Position numbers and translations under genes: made by a program. The notes below the pieces were generated by a model that had not been told where the DNA came from, searched no databases, and saw nothing but the letters and a program-made list of their open reading frames with translations. Of a stretch of 64,000 bases of DNA, positions 44,990-56,759 are shown one piece after another. Positions within the stretch are counted from its first letter, which is position 1. Each line of letters begins with the position of its first letter. Source of the DNA: Pelobates cultripes (taxonomy: Eukaryota > Chordata > Amphibia > Anura > Pelobatidae); the NCBI GenBank assembly GCA_933207985.1, contig OW240912.1, forward strand, positions 104,939,334-105,003,333. Reading direction: 5' to 3'.

Positions 44990-45270
44990 CAGTTTGTGTA
45001 GGTGATGCAGTGTGTTTGTGTGTAGTGGAAGCAGTGTGTTTTTGTGAATAATGGATGTATTGTGTGAATCTGTGTTTGTATGCATAAGGGATGCAAGGTG
45101 TGTGTGCATTGAGTGTGTGTAAGAAATTCATTGTGTTTCTGTGTGTATGTAAGAAAAGCAGTGTGTGTGTTTGCATGTGTGTGTAAGGGATACATTGTGT
45201 GTTTCTGTGTCTGTGTGCAAAGGATGCGTTGTCTTTGTGTGTAAGGGATGTATTGTGTGTTTCTGTCATG
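44990..45270. repeat. GTGT minisatellite (about 28-40 bp units)
   Basis: Degenerate gtaagggatgcattgtgtgt-type units. Followed by the gtgtccttaaggggttaa end of the 80-bp TTAA MITE family (45267-45289). Confidence 0.85.
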
Positions 45271-45289
45271 TGTCCTTAAGGGGTTAAAC

Positions 45290-45814
45290 ATGCACTGTTA
45301 TATTGTATCTATTGTTTTGGTTGGGTCACCACATAATAAGTTAAATGTCACATTGTTGAATACTAGTCCCTGTGTTCACTTACACATTTTTAAACATTTA
45401 AATGGTTACTAAAAACACCATGACCACTTTACTGATTAGACGTGATCATGGTGCCTGGAGTCAGTATTTGTAGAGTTTAGCAAGGAAATCCACCTCTGGC
45501 AGTGTTATTGGGGCCTCATTGGCTAGCCAGGGGTGGCACCCTCCCTTTCCTTCTTTTTGTCAATTGCCATACATTATAATATTCTTTTCATGCTGAATTT
45601 AAAAAAAATATTTTTTATATATCATTGCCTTTTTTTCTTTTATCATCTATGTTTGATCTTATCTAACAACTGTCGCATTATACAGTCAATACTAGGCAAA
45701 CCATACATAGCAGTCAGGGTACACTCCAGACTGTATTTTCAGAGATTGTAATATTGTAGTATTCTGTGTTGTTCACAGATTGTCTGTGACCACAATGATA
45801 TAGAGTGTAACCCA
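45290..45814. other. No gene; MITE fragment
   Basis: Contains a ttaaatggttactaaaaaca-type start (45399) with a gaccactt and gatcatggtgcctgg block like the Kolobok-type MITEs, otherwise anonymous. It ends at the DIRS left terminal repeat. Confidence 0.35.
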
Positions 45815-45985
45815 AATTTTATCACAAGACACGGAGGCTCATATTGCATATCCCTTTCTTTACTGTCCACCAATAGCAGCAAAGGATACAAACAGAATGA
45901 AAAAACAATGAACATACAGTAGCATAGGTCCCTCCCTGCACAGGTCCCAGTATACTAGGCAGAACTTCCCTTCCATTTCCCTCTT
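45815..45985. repeat. DIRS left inverted terminal repeat
   Basis: From aattttatcacaagacacgg through cattgtttttt-complement and tgcacaggtcccagtata to ccctctttct. It is the reverse complement of 51597-51755 with few differences. The outermost 23 bases (45815-45837) reappear complementary at 51037-51060. Confidence 0.9.
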
Positions 45986-46751
45986 TCTTTGCTGCTCCAA
46001 AGATAAGTAACAGCTCACATTTGTTCTCTCACATATTACTTATTATCCTGTGATCTATTGTCTTGATTTTTACTATTTATTATCATTTATTACTCCATTG
46101 TTTATTCTCTGTTGATATATTCAGTATTATTCAGTTTTTGTTTAAGGAATCTTTTTTTTCCCGTTTATTATTTATGTTTGCTCATTACTATGTATGTATA
46201 TTTATTGCCTCCCAGGTTTCCAGACCTTCTCTGTGAGATAATTGATTTTCTCTGGTTGCTCTTATCTCCTTTGAGTCTCTTATACCCTTCACTGTCTCTC
46301 CCTGTACTTTGACGCCATTTGCACCTCATTTTTCTCCGTTCTGTTCGGCTGTTTTGGTGCATGAATCTCGCTAAATTCATCACGAACACATGCAGTTCGT
46401 TAGTTTTACCGGCATATAGCATCATTCGCCTATCTGCCGCGTTCGACTAAATGGGTTCGTGAGTTTTGCTCATTCGTATGTTTCTCCATTCACTTGTTCT
46501 ATTCACATGAATTCGTCTATTTTACCAAACGTTTGGCTATTTTCTTGATGAATTCTCAGGTTTATGCCGCTAATCTCGCAAGATTCTCGGCAGCCATTTT
46601 TCTGACTTCCTGTCTCTCTTCCTACCTCGTTGTGTGTGTCACTGTTATGGGCCCTGGTGAGATCTCTTTTGTTCATTGCTCTTATAGTTTGGGTGACTAA
46701 CCCTTACTACTCTATAGTCTTAGGTAATAGGGATATTGTGCATCTTTCATT
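45986..46751. other. DIRS 5' leader
   Basis: Pyrimidine-rich untranslated sequence between the left repeat and the gag start. It has ttcgtgag and attcgt iterations near 46380-46500 and a ctgttatgggccctggtgag stretch just before the gag ATG. Confidence 0.5.
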
Positions 46752-48230
46752 ATGCCCAAACCCAGGATGCCTTCCAGTTCCCCACCCTCTGGGGAGATAG
46801 ATACTCCATTATTCATGGAAGAGGCCCCTGTCACCCCAGAAATACCACCCACTCTGACAGACAGGTCCATCCACCCTGCAGGGGACCAATTCTTGGCGCT
46901 ACAGCGCTCTGTGACAGATGCCATTATGGCAGCCATAGGGTCCATGTCCTCTACCCTCTCCCATACTATCTCCCAGGCCCTTCTGCCACGTCCTTTGGAC
47001 GCACAAATGTCTGGTTCCACGACGCCTATCTCACGTCCTGCTGTGGACCTGCCTGGGGACGCACCCAAGAAGGTGACCCATAAAACCAAACATCCCTCTG
47101 CCTCCAGAACTACTAAGACTGGCGTACCTTTGGTCGCCCCAGAAAGTGTGCTCCACACATGCAAAAGAGCCTTTCCGCGCCAGGCAGGACGGGCGCGGCT
47201 ATGGAAATGTGCCAGGGCACAACCCGAGAGTGACTCCGACTCAGAAATCGGGACTGGTGAGGAGGCTATGATTGAGTCGGATGACGACTCCGATGTTGAT
47301 TCCGCTGAGCTGGGCCTTGACCTCCTTCCCTCTGCTCAGGCAGATACCTCCGGAGGTGACACGGGGACGCCTCACCCCGCACCACGGGGTCCGCCCTCTT
47401 GGATCCATTGGGCGAACCTCTCTTCGACCAAGACACCATACCAGGTCGGCGGAGTGGCTCCCGGCGGACCATGTATCCAAGTACCTCGAAAATTGGGTAC
47501 GACGCCCGCTCACTAAAGCGGCACGTAATAAATTGAGGGCTGAGTGCCCGAGGTCCATGGTGCCAAATAAGGTCTGCGATACCCCTAAGGTTGACCCAAA
47601 AATGACCCAGTTCCTGGCAAAATTGGGCTGGAACCCACGTAAAGGTCTAGACTCTGCCCTAAAAGCATGTCAGGATAAGCACCTAGACATATTTGGCCCA
47701 CTGGAAAAACTTTTTGAACTGGCGGAGGATGCCAGAGCCGAAACCGTATGGTTGACCCCGAAGACCTCTGTGGTTGGGTCCAAAGGGCTGTTTGTATTGC
47801 CGAAGTGTCAATACCTCCCTCTCTATTGAACGGCGTAAGGCCATTTTATTCAAAATAGAACCTAAATTGGCCAACCTTGCCCTCACAGAGGCTGGGAAGG
47901 ACGCCCAAGGTTTACTTTTTGGCGACTCCTTCATTAAAGACCTGGGACGCTTTGTGGGAGCGTTTACAGCCCTTGACAAGGCCCAAGCCTCCATGAGACG
48001 AGTATTCCAGGGTCGGGTCTCCACCAGGGCGGGCAGATCCAGGAGCCGTCTGTCCGGCTAGTCTTATTTTCAGTCCCTTGGCTCGGGACGAGGCTCCTTT
48101 CAGCACCACTCCAACTTCCAGGAGATGAGTACCCGCTCCACATTCTTCCCGTCACGCGGACGCCCGTGGCGATCCAGAGGCTTCCGGGGTAACACCGGTT
48201 CCAGGCGACCTTATGGTGAGTTTACCCATA
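46752..48230 (+). pseudogene. DIRS gag-like ORF1, frameshifted
   Basis: Starts MPKPRMPSSSPPSGEIDTPL at 46752 and runs 254 codons in the first frame, with a Ser/Asp/Glu-rich acidic stretch (SDSDSEIGTGEEAMIESDDD, 47231-47290). Around 47440-47460 the reading moves to another frame (EWLPADHVSKYLENWVRRPL, then AKLGWNPRKGLDSALKACQD) until a stop at 47827. A second shift near 47800 continues with SIERRKAILFKIEPKLANLA and LLFGDSFIKDLGRFVGAFTA to a stop at 48061. An Arg/Ser-rich C-terminus with FFPSRGRPWRSRGFRGN follows in the same vein (48125-48230). The layout (acidic N part, helical capsid-like middle, RG-rich end) is that of DIRS Gag, which packages the element RNA. Confidence 0.78.
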
Positions 48231-48309
48231 CCACATGTTTTTTCTCATGTTTATGTAGGGGGCAGACTCCAACATTTTTTCCCAGCCTGGGCACAGATAA
48301 CCTCTGACC

Positions 48310-49740
48310 TCTGGGTACTAAGCACTATTTGTGGTTTTCACATAGACCTTGTGGGGAACCCTGTAAGTATCCCTCCTCCTCGACCGATCTGCTTCTCCCT
48401 CTGAGATCGCAGGTCGATCGACGATGAGCCATCTGCGCTCCTCACCAAGAGAGCGATAGAACGGGCACCCATGGGCTCCACAGGAGTCGTAAGCAATATT
48501 TTCCTAGTGGAAAAGAAAGGCGGCCGAATGCGCCCAGTCATAAACCTGCACCCACTCAATGCTATGGTGAGGTACCACCATTTCAAGATGGAGGGTATCC
48601 ATCTACTGCGAGACCTACTCCTTCCAGGGGACTGGTTGGTAAAGCTGGATCTCAAGGATGCGTATAGCCGAAGCATCCCGGGGTCTCCTGCATTTCTGTT
48701 GGCGGACAGGGACTTGGAGGTTCACCTGCCTTCCATTTGGACTGTCATCAGCACCATGGTGCTTCACAAAATTGCTGCGCCCACCTATGGCCTGGCTACG
48801 CAGTCGAGGCATTCTTCTAATTATATACTTAGACGATATCCTGCTCATGGCCCAAGATCGCTCCATACTTCTGGCGCACCTGCGTCTGGCGATGAATCTA
48901 CTCTCCCGCCTGGGTTTCATCATCAACCAGGAAAAGTCGTGCCTGACTCCCGCCACTCGTATGGAATTCTTGAGATTCCTAGTGGATATGGAAGCCGCCA
49001 CTCTGAGCCTTCCGAAGTCCAAGACTCGTTCGATATGCAAGGAGCTCCGCAGAGCTCTCATACAGCCACACCTCACCTTGAGGCAACTGGCGCGCCTAAT
49101 CGGTCTCCTCGCATCCTCTATTCAGGCCGTGTCCCCGGGTCCACTCCATTACCGCGCATTGCAACGCCTGAAAATAGCTCACCTGAGAACTGGCACATCC
49201 TATGCGGACCTCGTGGCGCTAGACAGCGAGACGAAGGACGAGCTGCGATGGTGGATCCTCAACCTATCCACTTGGAATGGCAGGGCAATCTTCGGCTCCA
49301 TGCCGGAGTTCACCATCGACCCAGATGCGAGCCTCCATGGCTAGGGGGCTCATTGCGAGGGTGTGGCGACAGGGGGTCGCTGGTCAAAATCCGAATCCCG
49401 ACTCCACATCAACGCATTGGAACTCTTGGCGGGCTCCTTCGCGATCCACAGCTTTGCGAGGGACCGGGCTCATACATGCATCCGCCTCCGCATGGACAAT
49501 GTCGCCGCGGTGAGGTATGTCAACCACTTGGACGGTACTCAGTCTGCGGTTCTGGACAGATTGGCGAAAGACTTCTGGGAGTTTTACTTAGACCGGAACC
49601 TGGTGGTCCAAGCGGAGTACCTACCAGGACTACACAACGTCCAGGCGGACTGGGGTTCACGATATCTATCAAACGCCAGCGACTGGAAATTGCACACGAA
49701 CATGTGCTCCAGTTTATCATCTCTCTGGGGCCCTTTTCGC
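48310..49740 (+). pseudogene. DIRS reverse transcriptase and RNase H
   Basis: Reverse transcriptase: SNIFLVEKKGGRMRPVINLH (48493), LHPLNAMVRYHHFKMEG and WLVKLDLKDAY (motif A, 48640-48665) in one frame. A frameshift near 48665 leads to WRFTCLPFGLSSAPWCFTKL (48715) and LLIIYLDDILLMAQD (YLDD catalytic pair, 48830-48860). EFLRFLVDMEAATLSLPKSK and LARLIGLLASSIQAVSPGPL follow in the connection. A TAG at 49342 interrupts before RNase H: RLHINALELLAGSFAIHSFA (49395), RLRMDNVAAVRYVNHLDGTQ (49485) and LPGLHNVQADWGSRY (49624). Downstream the frame runs on to 50124 without further similarity. A DIRS methyltransferase-like domain is not seen. Confidence 0.88.
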
Positions 49741-49939
49741 TTCCTGGCTCAACACCCAACTCCCACGGTTCTTCAGCTGGTGGCCAGACCCGACGGCGGA
49801 GGCAGTGGATGCCTTCCTGCAGGACTGGAGTGGAGGCCTCCTATACGCCTTCCCCCCATTCTCCATGATCCCTCGCACCCTTGTTCACTCCTACAGACAC
49901 CTAGCCAAGCTGGTCCTAGTGACCCCTTCTGGGAAACGC

Positions 49940-51024
49940 AATCGTGGTTACCCCAGCTTCTCGGGATGACAGTAGATTATCCCAGGCTGTTGCCATCCTC
50001 CCAGGAACTTCTACTGGACCCGTTGGGGTGTTGCCACCCCCTCCTGTTAGAGGATTCCCTCCTGCCCTGGCTTGGCGGATTTCAGGGGACCCTGGGAGTA
50101 CCAAGGAGTTTCGGAAACTCCTAGATGCCTGCTTGCAGAGGCATGGGCTCCCGGCACTAGATGGGCATTTGGGTCAGCTTGCCGAGCTTGGGCTGGCTGG
50201 TGCCTGGCTAGGGACATGGATCCCGTTTCAGCCCCTGTTACTACGGTCCTACAATTCCCGACTTCCCTCTTTGAAGCAGGTAAGGCCTACAGGACCATCA
50301 ACCTATATCGGTCAGCCATCTCCTCGACGCATCAAGGGTTCGATGGCTGCCCGGCGGGCCAGCACCCCCTGGTGTGTCGGCTCCTCAAAGGTTCTCACCT
50401 ATGTCGACCGCCGAGGCCGCGCTACACCGCGACCTGGAATGTATCGTCGGTATTATCCTTCCTCACTTCTTGGCCTACTAATTCCGTGTTCTCCCTACGA
50501 CAGCTGTCAGCCAAGTTGGTCTGTTTGTTTTGTCTCATCTCCTGCAAAGGGTCTCGGATGTCCGTGCACTGGACTTTGATGCCAGATCTTATACCCCTGA
50601 TGGTGTCACATTTAAGATCAGCAGACGCACCAAAACATCTATTAGGTCAATATCTTATCCGAGCTTCCCCTCTACACTGGCACTGTGTCCGGTGGCCTGC
50701 CTACGCGAATATGAGGATCGCACCAAACTACACCGTTCCGCGTCCTCTCCCCATCTATTTTTAGCAATCCGTCCTCCGTTTAACCCCGTCACTAGCACCA
50801 CCTTGTCTCACTGGGTTAAATGGCTACTCTCTCAAGCCGGTCTTGAAACTGTGCTTTTTGGCGCCCACTCGATCAGGGGAGCCTCAGCATCTTCAATGAT
50901 GGCTTCAAGTGCATGCCTGGAGGATCTCATGAAGATGGCTGACTGGTCGAGGGAATCGGTTTTCCGGGAATTTTACTTTAGACCGGTTCCTCATACGTTT
51001 GAGGCAGTGGTCGATAGGCTTTAA
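49940..51024 (+). pseudogene. DIRS tyrosine recombinase
   Basis: Site-specific recombinase that inserts the circular DNA of DIRS elements. The N-terminal SAM-like part is read at 50072-50510 (LQFPTSLFEAGKAYRTINLY, RSAISSTHQGFDG, HPLVCRLLKGS). After a frameshift at about 50520 the catalytic part runs 50530-51024: RVSDVRALDFDARSYT carries the first catalytic Arg region, LFGAHSIRGASASSM gives the H-x-x-R box (50863-50905), and SVFREFYFRPV has the nucleophilic Tyr (about 50970). The catalytic C-terminal half is a 164-codon uninterrupted frame and all its key residues are present, so only the N-terminal half is broken. It ends just before the internal complementary region. Confidence 0.9.
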
Positions 51025-51036
51025 ACTTGCAATATT

Positions 51037-51117
51037 AGCCTCCGTGTCTTGTGATAAAATTGCATGATTTTGCTATTACATGACAAAAAGTCATGATTTT
51101 ACTAAAGACACGGAGGC
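51037..51117. repeat. DIRS internal complementary region
   Basis: The sequence cctccgtgtcttgtgataaa at 51037 is the complement of the left element end (45815-45837), and catgattttactaaagacac up to 51117 is the complement of the right element end (51740-51784). The two halves meet in the same order as a circular junction of the ends, which is how this region templates closure in the DIRS model. An inner acatgacaaaaagtcatg palindrome lies at 51078-51095. Confidence 0.9.
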
Positions 51118-51596
51118 CAGTATTGTCCCACCCATTTCTACTACCCATGTTATGTTTAGCTTGTTTCCCCCCCCAGTTTTTTTCACTGTATAAGTGACAT
51201 GTATTGTCTTGCTTGGTACAGTGGGGCCTGTGTTGGATGGGATTTGACTATGTAACTATGTCCGTTTGGGTTTATCTGATTCTTTCACTGCAGATATTGG
51301 TGGGGCCTTGCGCTGCCTGGCCTTGATGTTAGTCTCAAGTACTGGTTTAACTCCTGGGCCCCTGTTCTTTATGTTTTCACAGCCTAAACCGATCCTGCGG
51401 AGTATCTGGCTTCAACATGTATGGACCTTTCCCTGCTAATGAAGTTTGGTTGGAAGTTATCCAGTTATACTTTCCTGTTTATTGACGTGATGATCCTCCT
51501 CTTGGCTTGCAGTTTATACGTCTTTTGGCTTCTCTCTGGACTATATTGCTGTTCCTGTTATGGACTTTGTGTATAGTGTTGCATCTTCAGAAAGAG
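51118..51596. other. DIRS 3' untranslated region
   Basis: Non-coding sequence between the internal complementary region and the right inverted repeat. Confidence 0.5.
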
Positions 51597-51784
51597 GGAA
51601 ATGGAAGGGAAGTGCTGCCTATTATACTGGGACCTGTGCAGGGAGGGGCCTATGCTACTGTATGTTCATTGTTTTTTCATTCTGTTTGTATCCTTTGCTG
51701 CTATTGGTGGACGGTAAAGAAAGGGATATGCAATATGAGCCTCCGTGTCTTTAATAAAATCATGACTTTTCGTCATGTAATAGA
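51597..51784. repeat. DIRS right inverted terminal repeat
   Basis: From aaatggaagggaagtgctgc to gagcctccgtgtctttaata and tttcgtcatgtaatag. It is the reverse complement of the left repeat over about 160 bp and extends outward about 30 bp more, as the internal complementary region also shows. Confidence 0.9.
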
Positions 51785-52454
51785 GTTGTTTTTTTTTTTT
51801 TTAATATTGGCTTGTAAGCTTTATCACACATATGTCCATTTTTCATCACATATCAGTTTCTGTCTCTAAACTTCAAAGTGAGTCACTGGCTGTCATATGT
51901 TTACATGATAAACAAATGTCTGTTGCTATGGTAACAAAATTGCATGCTTTTTGGATCTAGCATCTCTCTGCATAAAGACAGAGCTTGTGCAGCAATCAAT
52001 CGATTATACAATTAAGAAATAAACAGTGACTATTATAAAATAAACTGATGTGCTTTACCAAAATTGCTTATGGTTTAATAACTTTATTGAAAGAGGGAAA
52101 CAAAAAGAAAGTAATTAGTACATCATGAAATATATTATATTCATTTGAGAATAAACCTTGATGGTTCTCAGAGTCACTTAACAATGATTTAGTTTACAGC
52201 AATGTATATGAATAAAATACTCAATATAATCAAGAACATTTAGTTCAAAGTCTTTATTTCTGGGTCATCAGTCCTTATTACATCTCTATCTGTAAATTCG
52301 TTTTTAAATGTGGATGTACCCATATTACATTGGCAAGCTGCAGTTCTAATTTATTTATTTTTTGTCTCATCTTAAAAATGCACAAGTAATGAGCAAGTTT
52401 TCCTTTTATTTTAAACAAATATGCCATTAGTAATACAAACCTGTATTTCTTACA
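51785..52454. other. No gene seen
   Basis: Anonymous AT-rich sequence. Confidence 0.4.
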
Positions 52455-52948
52455 CTATTGTGTCCCTTTCCCTATCCCTAGCACTAAAAAGCACCTCCCC
52501 CCCCCCTTTTTGTTCATTATAAAAAAAAGAAAAAAAAGTCACATTTTACTCACCTATTTTCAGCATTGAGGCTCCATCAACACTGGTCACCTCTTCACCT
52601 CCTGTAACATGAAGGAGGAGAAATGGCCTCCATTGTGCTGGTCATAGAGGAGCATTAGGAACCTAATATATAATATACACGTATGGAGAGTGCCATTCAA
52701 ACTTCCTAATAGGAAAACAAAGAGTCAATGCTTTCCAACGGGAGCTTTTGTATCACGCGACCATGTTTTACTCGGTCAGTGCAGCAAAAGTGTCTCTAGT
52801 GGCTGGTATACTGACAGCCACTAGAGATGGGATAAACCCTACAATGCAAAAAACTGCAATGTTTTACAGGGTTAAAAGGACAAGGACACTGCACCTAGAC
52901 CATTTCCTTGAGATGAATTGGTCTTGGTGAGTATAGTGTACTTTTTAC
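52455..52948. mobile_element. Kolobok-type MITE, decayed
   Basis: The left part tattgtgtccctttccctat and right part gaccatttccttgagatgaa, then ggtcttggtgagtatagtgt share the subterminal layout of the TTAA MITEs, but the TTAA flanks are lost. A cagccactagaga and tctctagtggctg pair at 52793 and 52816 forms an inner hairpin. Confidence 0.45.
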
Positions 52949-53057
52949 AAAGATCCATGGACTTCATTAGTTGCATACTCAATACTTTTGGTTTGAAAGC
53001 TCAATAGCCACACATATGAATGCACTATCGCTTTGTTTAATATTAAAGATACACACA

Positions 53058-54934
53058 CGGGGGCGGGGCCTGACCGTCATGGCGAACGGACACATTTCGC
53101 TTGAGCTCCTCCACAACTCTGGCAATTAATCCACAAAAAGACCCCACACAGTCTGATTTCAGTGACAATTGAAGCCCACTCAGAAGCCAGACCTTGCTGG
53201 AGCCGGCGGCAGGGCGCCGAACTGCCAGCTTGAGACAGGATGCGGCCCAGTGCACACCGGGTGGGAGAGGCGGCCGACCTCCCGCTCAGGGGCTACCCTG
53301 CAGCGGCACCTGTGAAGCATGCACCCCATTACGCCCCCCGGGACCGTTGGGAGTAATCAAGGTCCGACCTGGGAGAACTGCCCTCGCCTGGAGAGAGGGA
53401 GAGGTGATGCTGGTTGACTCACCCAATATGACAGACACAATGCGCTTTCCCCGCCATCAGACCGAGCTACAAGACAAGCTGGCGGCCCTCTTCGACGCCT
53501 TCTGGCTAAAGTTAGAAAGCCGGGCACAACAACAAGCCTCACTGCACGCAACCAGCCAATTACCTGACCGGCACCCCTCGCATACTAAATACCAAGCCAG
53601 GGTTCGAGCGGCGAGGAAGGCCCCAAGGGGAAGGCGGAACAGACCACACACCTCAGCCAAGCACAAGAAGCTATACAAAAAGAAGCCGACAAGACCCAAT
53701 GCGGAATTCTGCCGAAATCACACAGCATACCTGGACACTCCTACTCAGGGAATTAAACAACCGGACACGAACACACCGGTGCTCAGAGGCCTGAAACCCC
53801 TTACTGAACTGCAGTTCGACAAAGTGCCCACAGCGGGAATCGGCTGACCGACCCTGAGGCAGGCACCACGGGGCCCATGACCTCGCTACATCACCACGCA
53901 CAGCTCCCACATAAAGAAATGAGCAAAGGTTATCGTCATGGTGCTACATCACCCCATGTTGCCCGACTGGCCGGAACCTGTGCAACCTATCTCACCTGAT
54001 TCCACCAGCCTGATGTTCCCTCTCCCCCTGGACAGAACCGAAAGGACACCTCCTGGGGCAAGCAAGCTCCATGACATTAGTAACATGATTGAATGTGTTT
54101 AATAGTATAACTTTGTCTGCCTCTACCGGCATATTCTGTTTAAAGCTGTTATATTAGGATTGGCATGTTGTACAATATTATGATCAAGCTCAGCATAGCT
54201 ATGGACAGTAGCATGTCTCTGGATCCCTAAGCATACTAACATAACCAGTAAGCGAACGTCACTAACTCACTCTTAATGGCAGTGTCATACCACTTAGAGA
54301 GAATACCCTGCCTACCTTAAAACATGCCATAGCTTGTTCCCAGACACATGTCTCCCACTACATCTGCCTGACGTGCACTATAAGCGCGGGACCTGCTATA
54401 CCTGCTCACATAGAATTGTTAACACTGAAACTGCCTGACATGTACCACAAACATTGAACTTAACACTCTTGTGATTACTTAACATGGTAGGCAGCAATAG
54501 ACAGTTAGACCAGACCGTTTAGTATACGCTGTGACAATATAATAACGTAAGCATAGACAATGGGAGCAACCTGCTATGCAGGACTCTAATCGAGACAAAC
54601 GTAATGTAATGTAACCTACAATGTAGCGAATCACTGGATAGTGTGGAAATGTTGCATTGGATCCATAGCATGTTACCTACGCTTGTATATTATATGTTAA
54701 TCTTTATACGTTCCTGATGTTAACCAAGATGTCTATCCTACCTTTCATAGCTACCAACCTGATTGAAACTAATAGTATAGACATTTATGCCTAACCTGAC
54801 TCATTTAAAAATTTGTGCTGTCAATGATTGCCATGAAACTGTTAATTCTTTGTTATTTCATCAACTTGTATCTGCTGTCGTGGTGATATAAGTATGTTTG
54901 TAACTCTAAGCACTACAAAAATAAAGAATTAAAA
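53058..54934 (+). mobile_element. L1-like non-LTR insertion with 13-bp target duplication
   Basis: The repeat AAAGATACACACA at 53045-53057 and 54935-54947 flanks a 1877-bp insert that begins cgggggcggggcctgacc and ends aataaagaattaaaaaaa with a polyadenylation signal and A-rich tail. Target-primed insertion explains this. The 5' part is GC-rich and has a Pro/Arg/Ala-rich open frame (53194-53847) with a helical TELQDKLAALFDAFWLKLES stretch, resembling the leader and ORF1 start of frog L1/Tx1 LINEs. No endonuclease or reverse transcriptase is present, so it is an internally deleted or non-autonomous form. Confidence 0.85.
53194..53847 (+). CDS. Uncertain open frame in the L1-like element (ORF1-start-like)
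   Basis: A 217-codon open frame that starts MLEPAAGRRTASLRQDAAQC. It is rich in Arg, Pro, Ala and Gln. A second Met at 53428 (MTDTMRFPRHQTELQDKLAA) would give a 140-residue product with a short amphipathic helix followed by a strongly basic stretch (GRRNRPHTSAKHKKLYKKK). No domain is recognisable. The lack of stops across GC-rich sequence may be chance, but the position in the element matches ORF1 of L1-type LINEs, which encodes an RNA-binding protein. Translation is unproven. Confidence 0.3.
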   Translation: MLEPAAGRRTASLRQDAAQCTPGGRGGRPPAQGLPCSGTCEACTPLRPPGPLGVIKVRPGRTALAWREGEVMLVDSPNMTDTMRFPRHQTELQDKLAALFDAFWLKLESRAQQQASLHATSQLPDRHPSHTKYQARVRAARKAPRGRRNRPHTSAKHKKLYKKKPTRPNAEFCRNHTAYLDTPTQGIKQPDTNTPVLRGLKPLTELQFDKVPTAGIG

Positions 54935-54949
54935 AAAGATACACACATG

Positions 54950-55255
54950 ATAATATATTTTGCGTATGTATAAGAATTTTTATATATATCATCATTGTGG
55001 CCACCATTTTTTTTTTTATTTATAATTTGGATTATTGCAAATAATGCTACATGAGGAGATTCATATATAAACTGTAGAACCACCTTTGTATACATATTCA
55101 TAATTTGTATTTTTTGTTATTTTATTTGGATTTTGATTAATGTTTTTTACATTTGTTTTCATTGAGTATTTCTCCTTATTTATTTTCCCTTGTATTTTTC
55201 ATTTTTCTGTTTTGGTTTTAATAGTATTTACTTTTTATGAGTATATATACATATA
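54950..55255. other. No gene seen
   Basis: T-rich anonymous sequence. Confidence 0.35.
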
Positions 55256-55256
55256 T

Positions 55257-56757
55257 CAGTCACAACATTGAAACCACCTACCTGATATTGTGATTAGTAC
55301 AGTAGGTAAAGTCAATTAACATAAACAGGGCAGACTGGCATCACACAATACAGTCTGTAATTCTTGCTCCATTCTCTCCTTGTAAAAGAGAATCTGAGAT
55401 ACCACAGAACCAAGCAAAGCCTAATATTTTTTTAGAAATAATCTCTTCATCTCCTAAAGTTGAGACGTAAAAACTCCAACACATTTTGCATGTCTGTCCA
55501 TGAACTAGACAAGTAATGAATGAATTGGATATATGTATTAGACATAATCACTTTTTTCCTGGTCTAAAATAAAAGTTTTCAATGCATTTTCTTAGCATGT
55601 CAAGGAATTATGTATCAAGTAGGTGTTTCTTTTCAGTGCATATTTGCCTGGCTATACAGTGATAAGCAGTCCAAAACTGCTCTGATGCATTAAGGCATGA
55701 TCTCCACAATACCTCTGAATGTGTTGTATAATATCTGGCATCAAGACATTAAATGCAGATCCTTTAAGTCCTGCAAATTGCAAGGTTGGGCCTCCCTGGA
55801 TTGGATTTGTTGTTTCAGCACATCCCACAGATCCTTAATCAGATTGAGATGTGAGAAATTTGAAGGCCAAAGCAACACCATGAACATAATATTTTTTGCA
55901 GTGTGGCAGGGTGCATTATCTTGCTGAAAGAGGCCACTGTCACCTGGGAACCCCATTGCCATGAATTGACTGTATGTGGACTGCAACAATCTCAAGGTCG
56001 GTGGTACATGTCAAAGTAACATCCACATGAATGCCAGGTTTCACAGCAGAATATTGCCCAGAAAATAACACTGCTTCCACCGACCTGCCTTATTCACATC
56101 CTGCTGCCATCTCTTCCCTAGTAAACAATACATATGCACATGGCTATCAACCTGATATAAAAGAAGACTGGATTCATCAGACCAGGCAACCTTCTTCCAT
56201 TGTACCATAGTCCAGTTCTGATGTTCACGTCCCCATTGCTTTTGGCAGTGGACAGGGGTTATCATGGGTACTATGATAGGTCTGTTGCTTGCAGCACAAT
56301 ACTGAGATACACTGTGTGTTCTGACACCTTTATATCAACGCTAGCATTAGGTTTTTCAGCAAATTGAGCTTCTGTGTGATCAGACCAGACGGGCTGGCCT
56401 TAGCTCCCCACATGCATCACTGAGACTTTAACGCCCATGACCCTGCCACCGGTTCATCAGTTGTTCTTTCTAGCACCATTATTTGTTGATACTAACCACT
56501 GCATACTGTAAATGCCCTAAAAAATTGCCATTTTGGAGATGCTCTTACCCAGTAATCTGGCCATCACTCTTTGGCCTTTGTCAAAATCTCTCAGATCTTT
56601 CCACTTGCCAGTTTTTCCTGCATCCAAGACATGAAATTCAAGAACTGACTGTTCACTTGCTGCCTAATATATGCCACCCTTTAACAGGTGTCATAATAAG
56701 ACTAGAATGAATCTTATTCAATTCACCTGTCGGTGCTTTTAATGTTGTGGATGATCG
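55257..56757 (-). pseudogene. Tc1/mariner element, minus strand, decayed
   Basis: Ends cagtcacaacattgaaacca (55257) and cttttaatgttgtggatgat (56735-56754) are inverted and match the Tc1 family that hosts the gypsy at 28.9 kb. The transposase is read on the minus strand: IVQWKKVAWSDESSLLLYQV-like (the frame at 56265-56041 gives QWKKVAWSDESSLLLYQVDS, first Asp), then after a frameshift FQQDNAPCHTAKNIMF (second Asp, 55925-55880) and LNLIKDLWDVLKQQIQ, where Asn-Pro-Ile-Glu has decayed to NLIKD so the catalytic Glu is lost. Sequence between 55300 and 55690 does not match and may be a further insertion. The element is non-functional. Confidence 0.8.
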
Positions 56758-56759
56758 GT

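Larger units (their letters stand above)
45815..51784 (+). mobile_element. DIRS-type tyrosine-recombinase retrotransposon, structurally full length
   Basis: A 5.97-kb element with inverted terminal repeats (45815-45985 and 51597-51784) and an internal complementary region (51037-51117). Between them lie, in order, a gag-like region, reverse transcriptase with RNase H, and a tyrosine recombinase, the canonical DIRS1 order. DIRS elements replicate through a circular intermediate and integrate by recombinase rather than by an integrase, so no target duplication is expected and none is seen. All three coding regions have frameshifts or stops. Confidence 0.92.
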
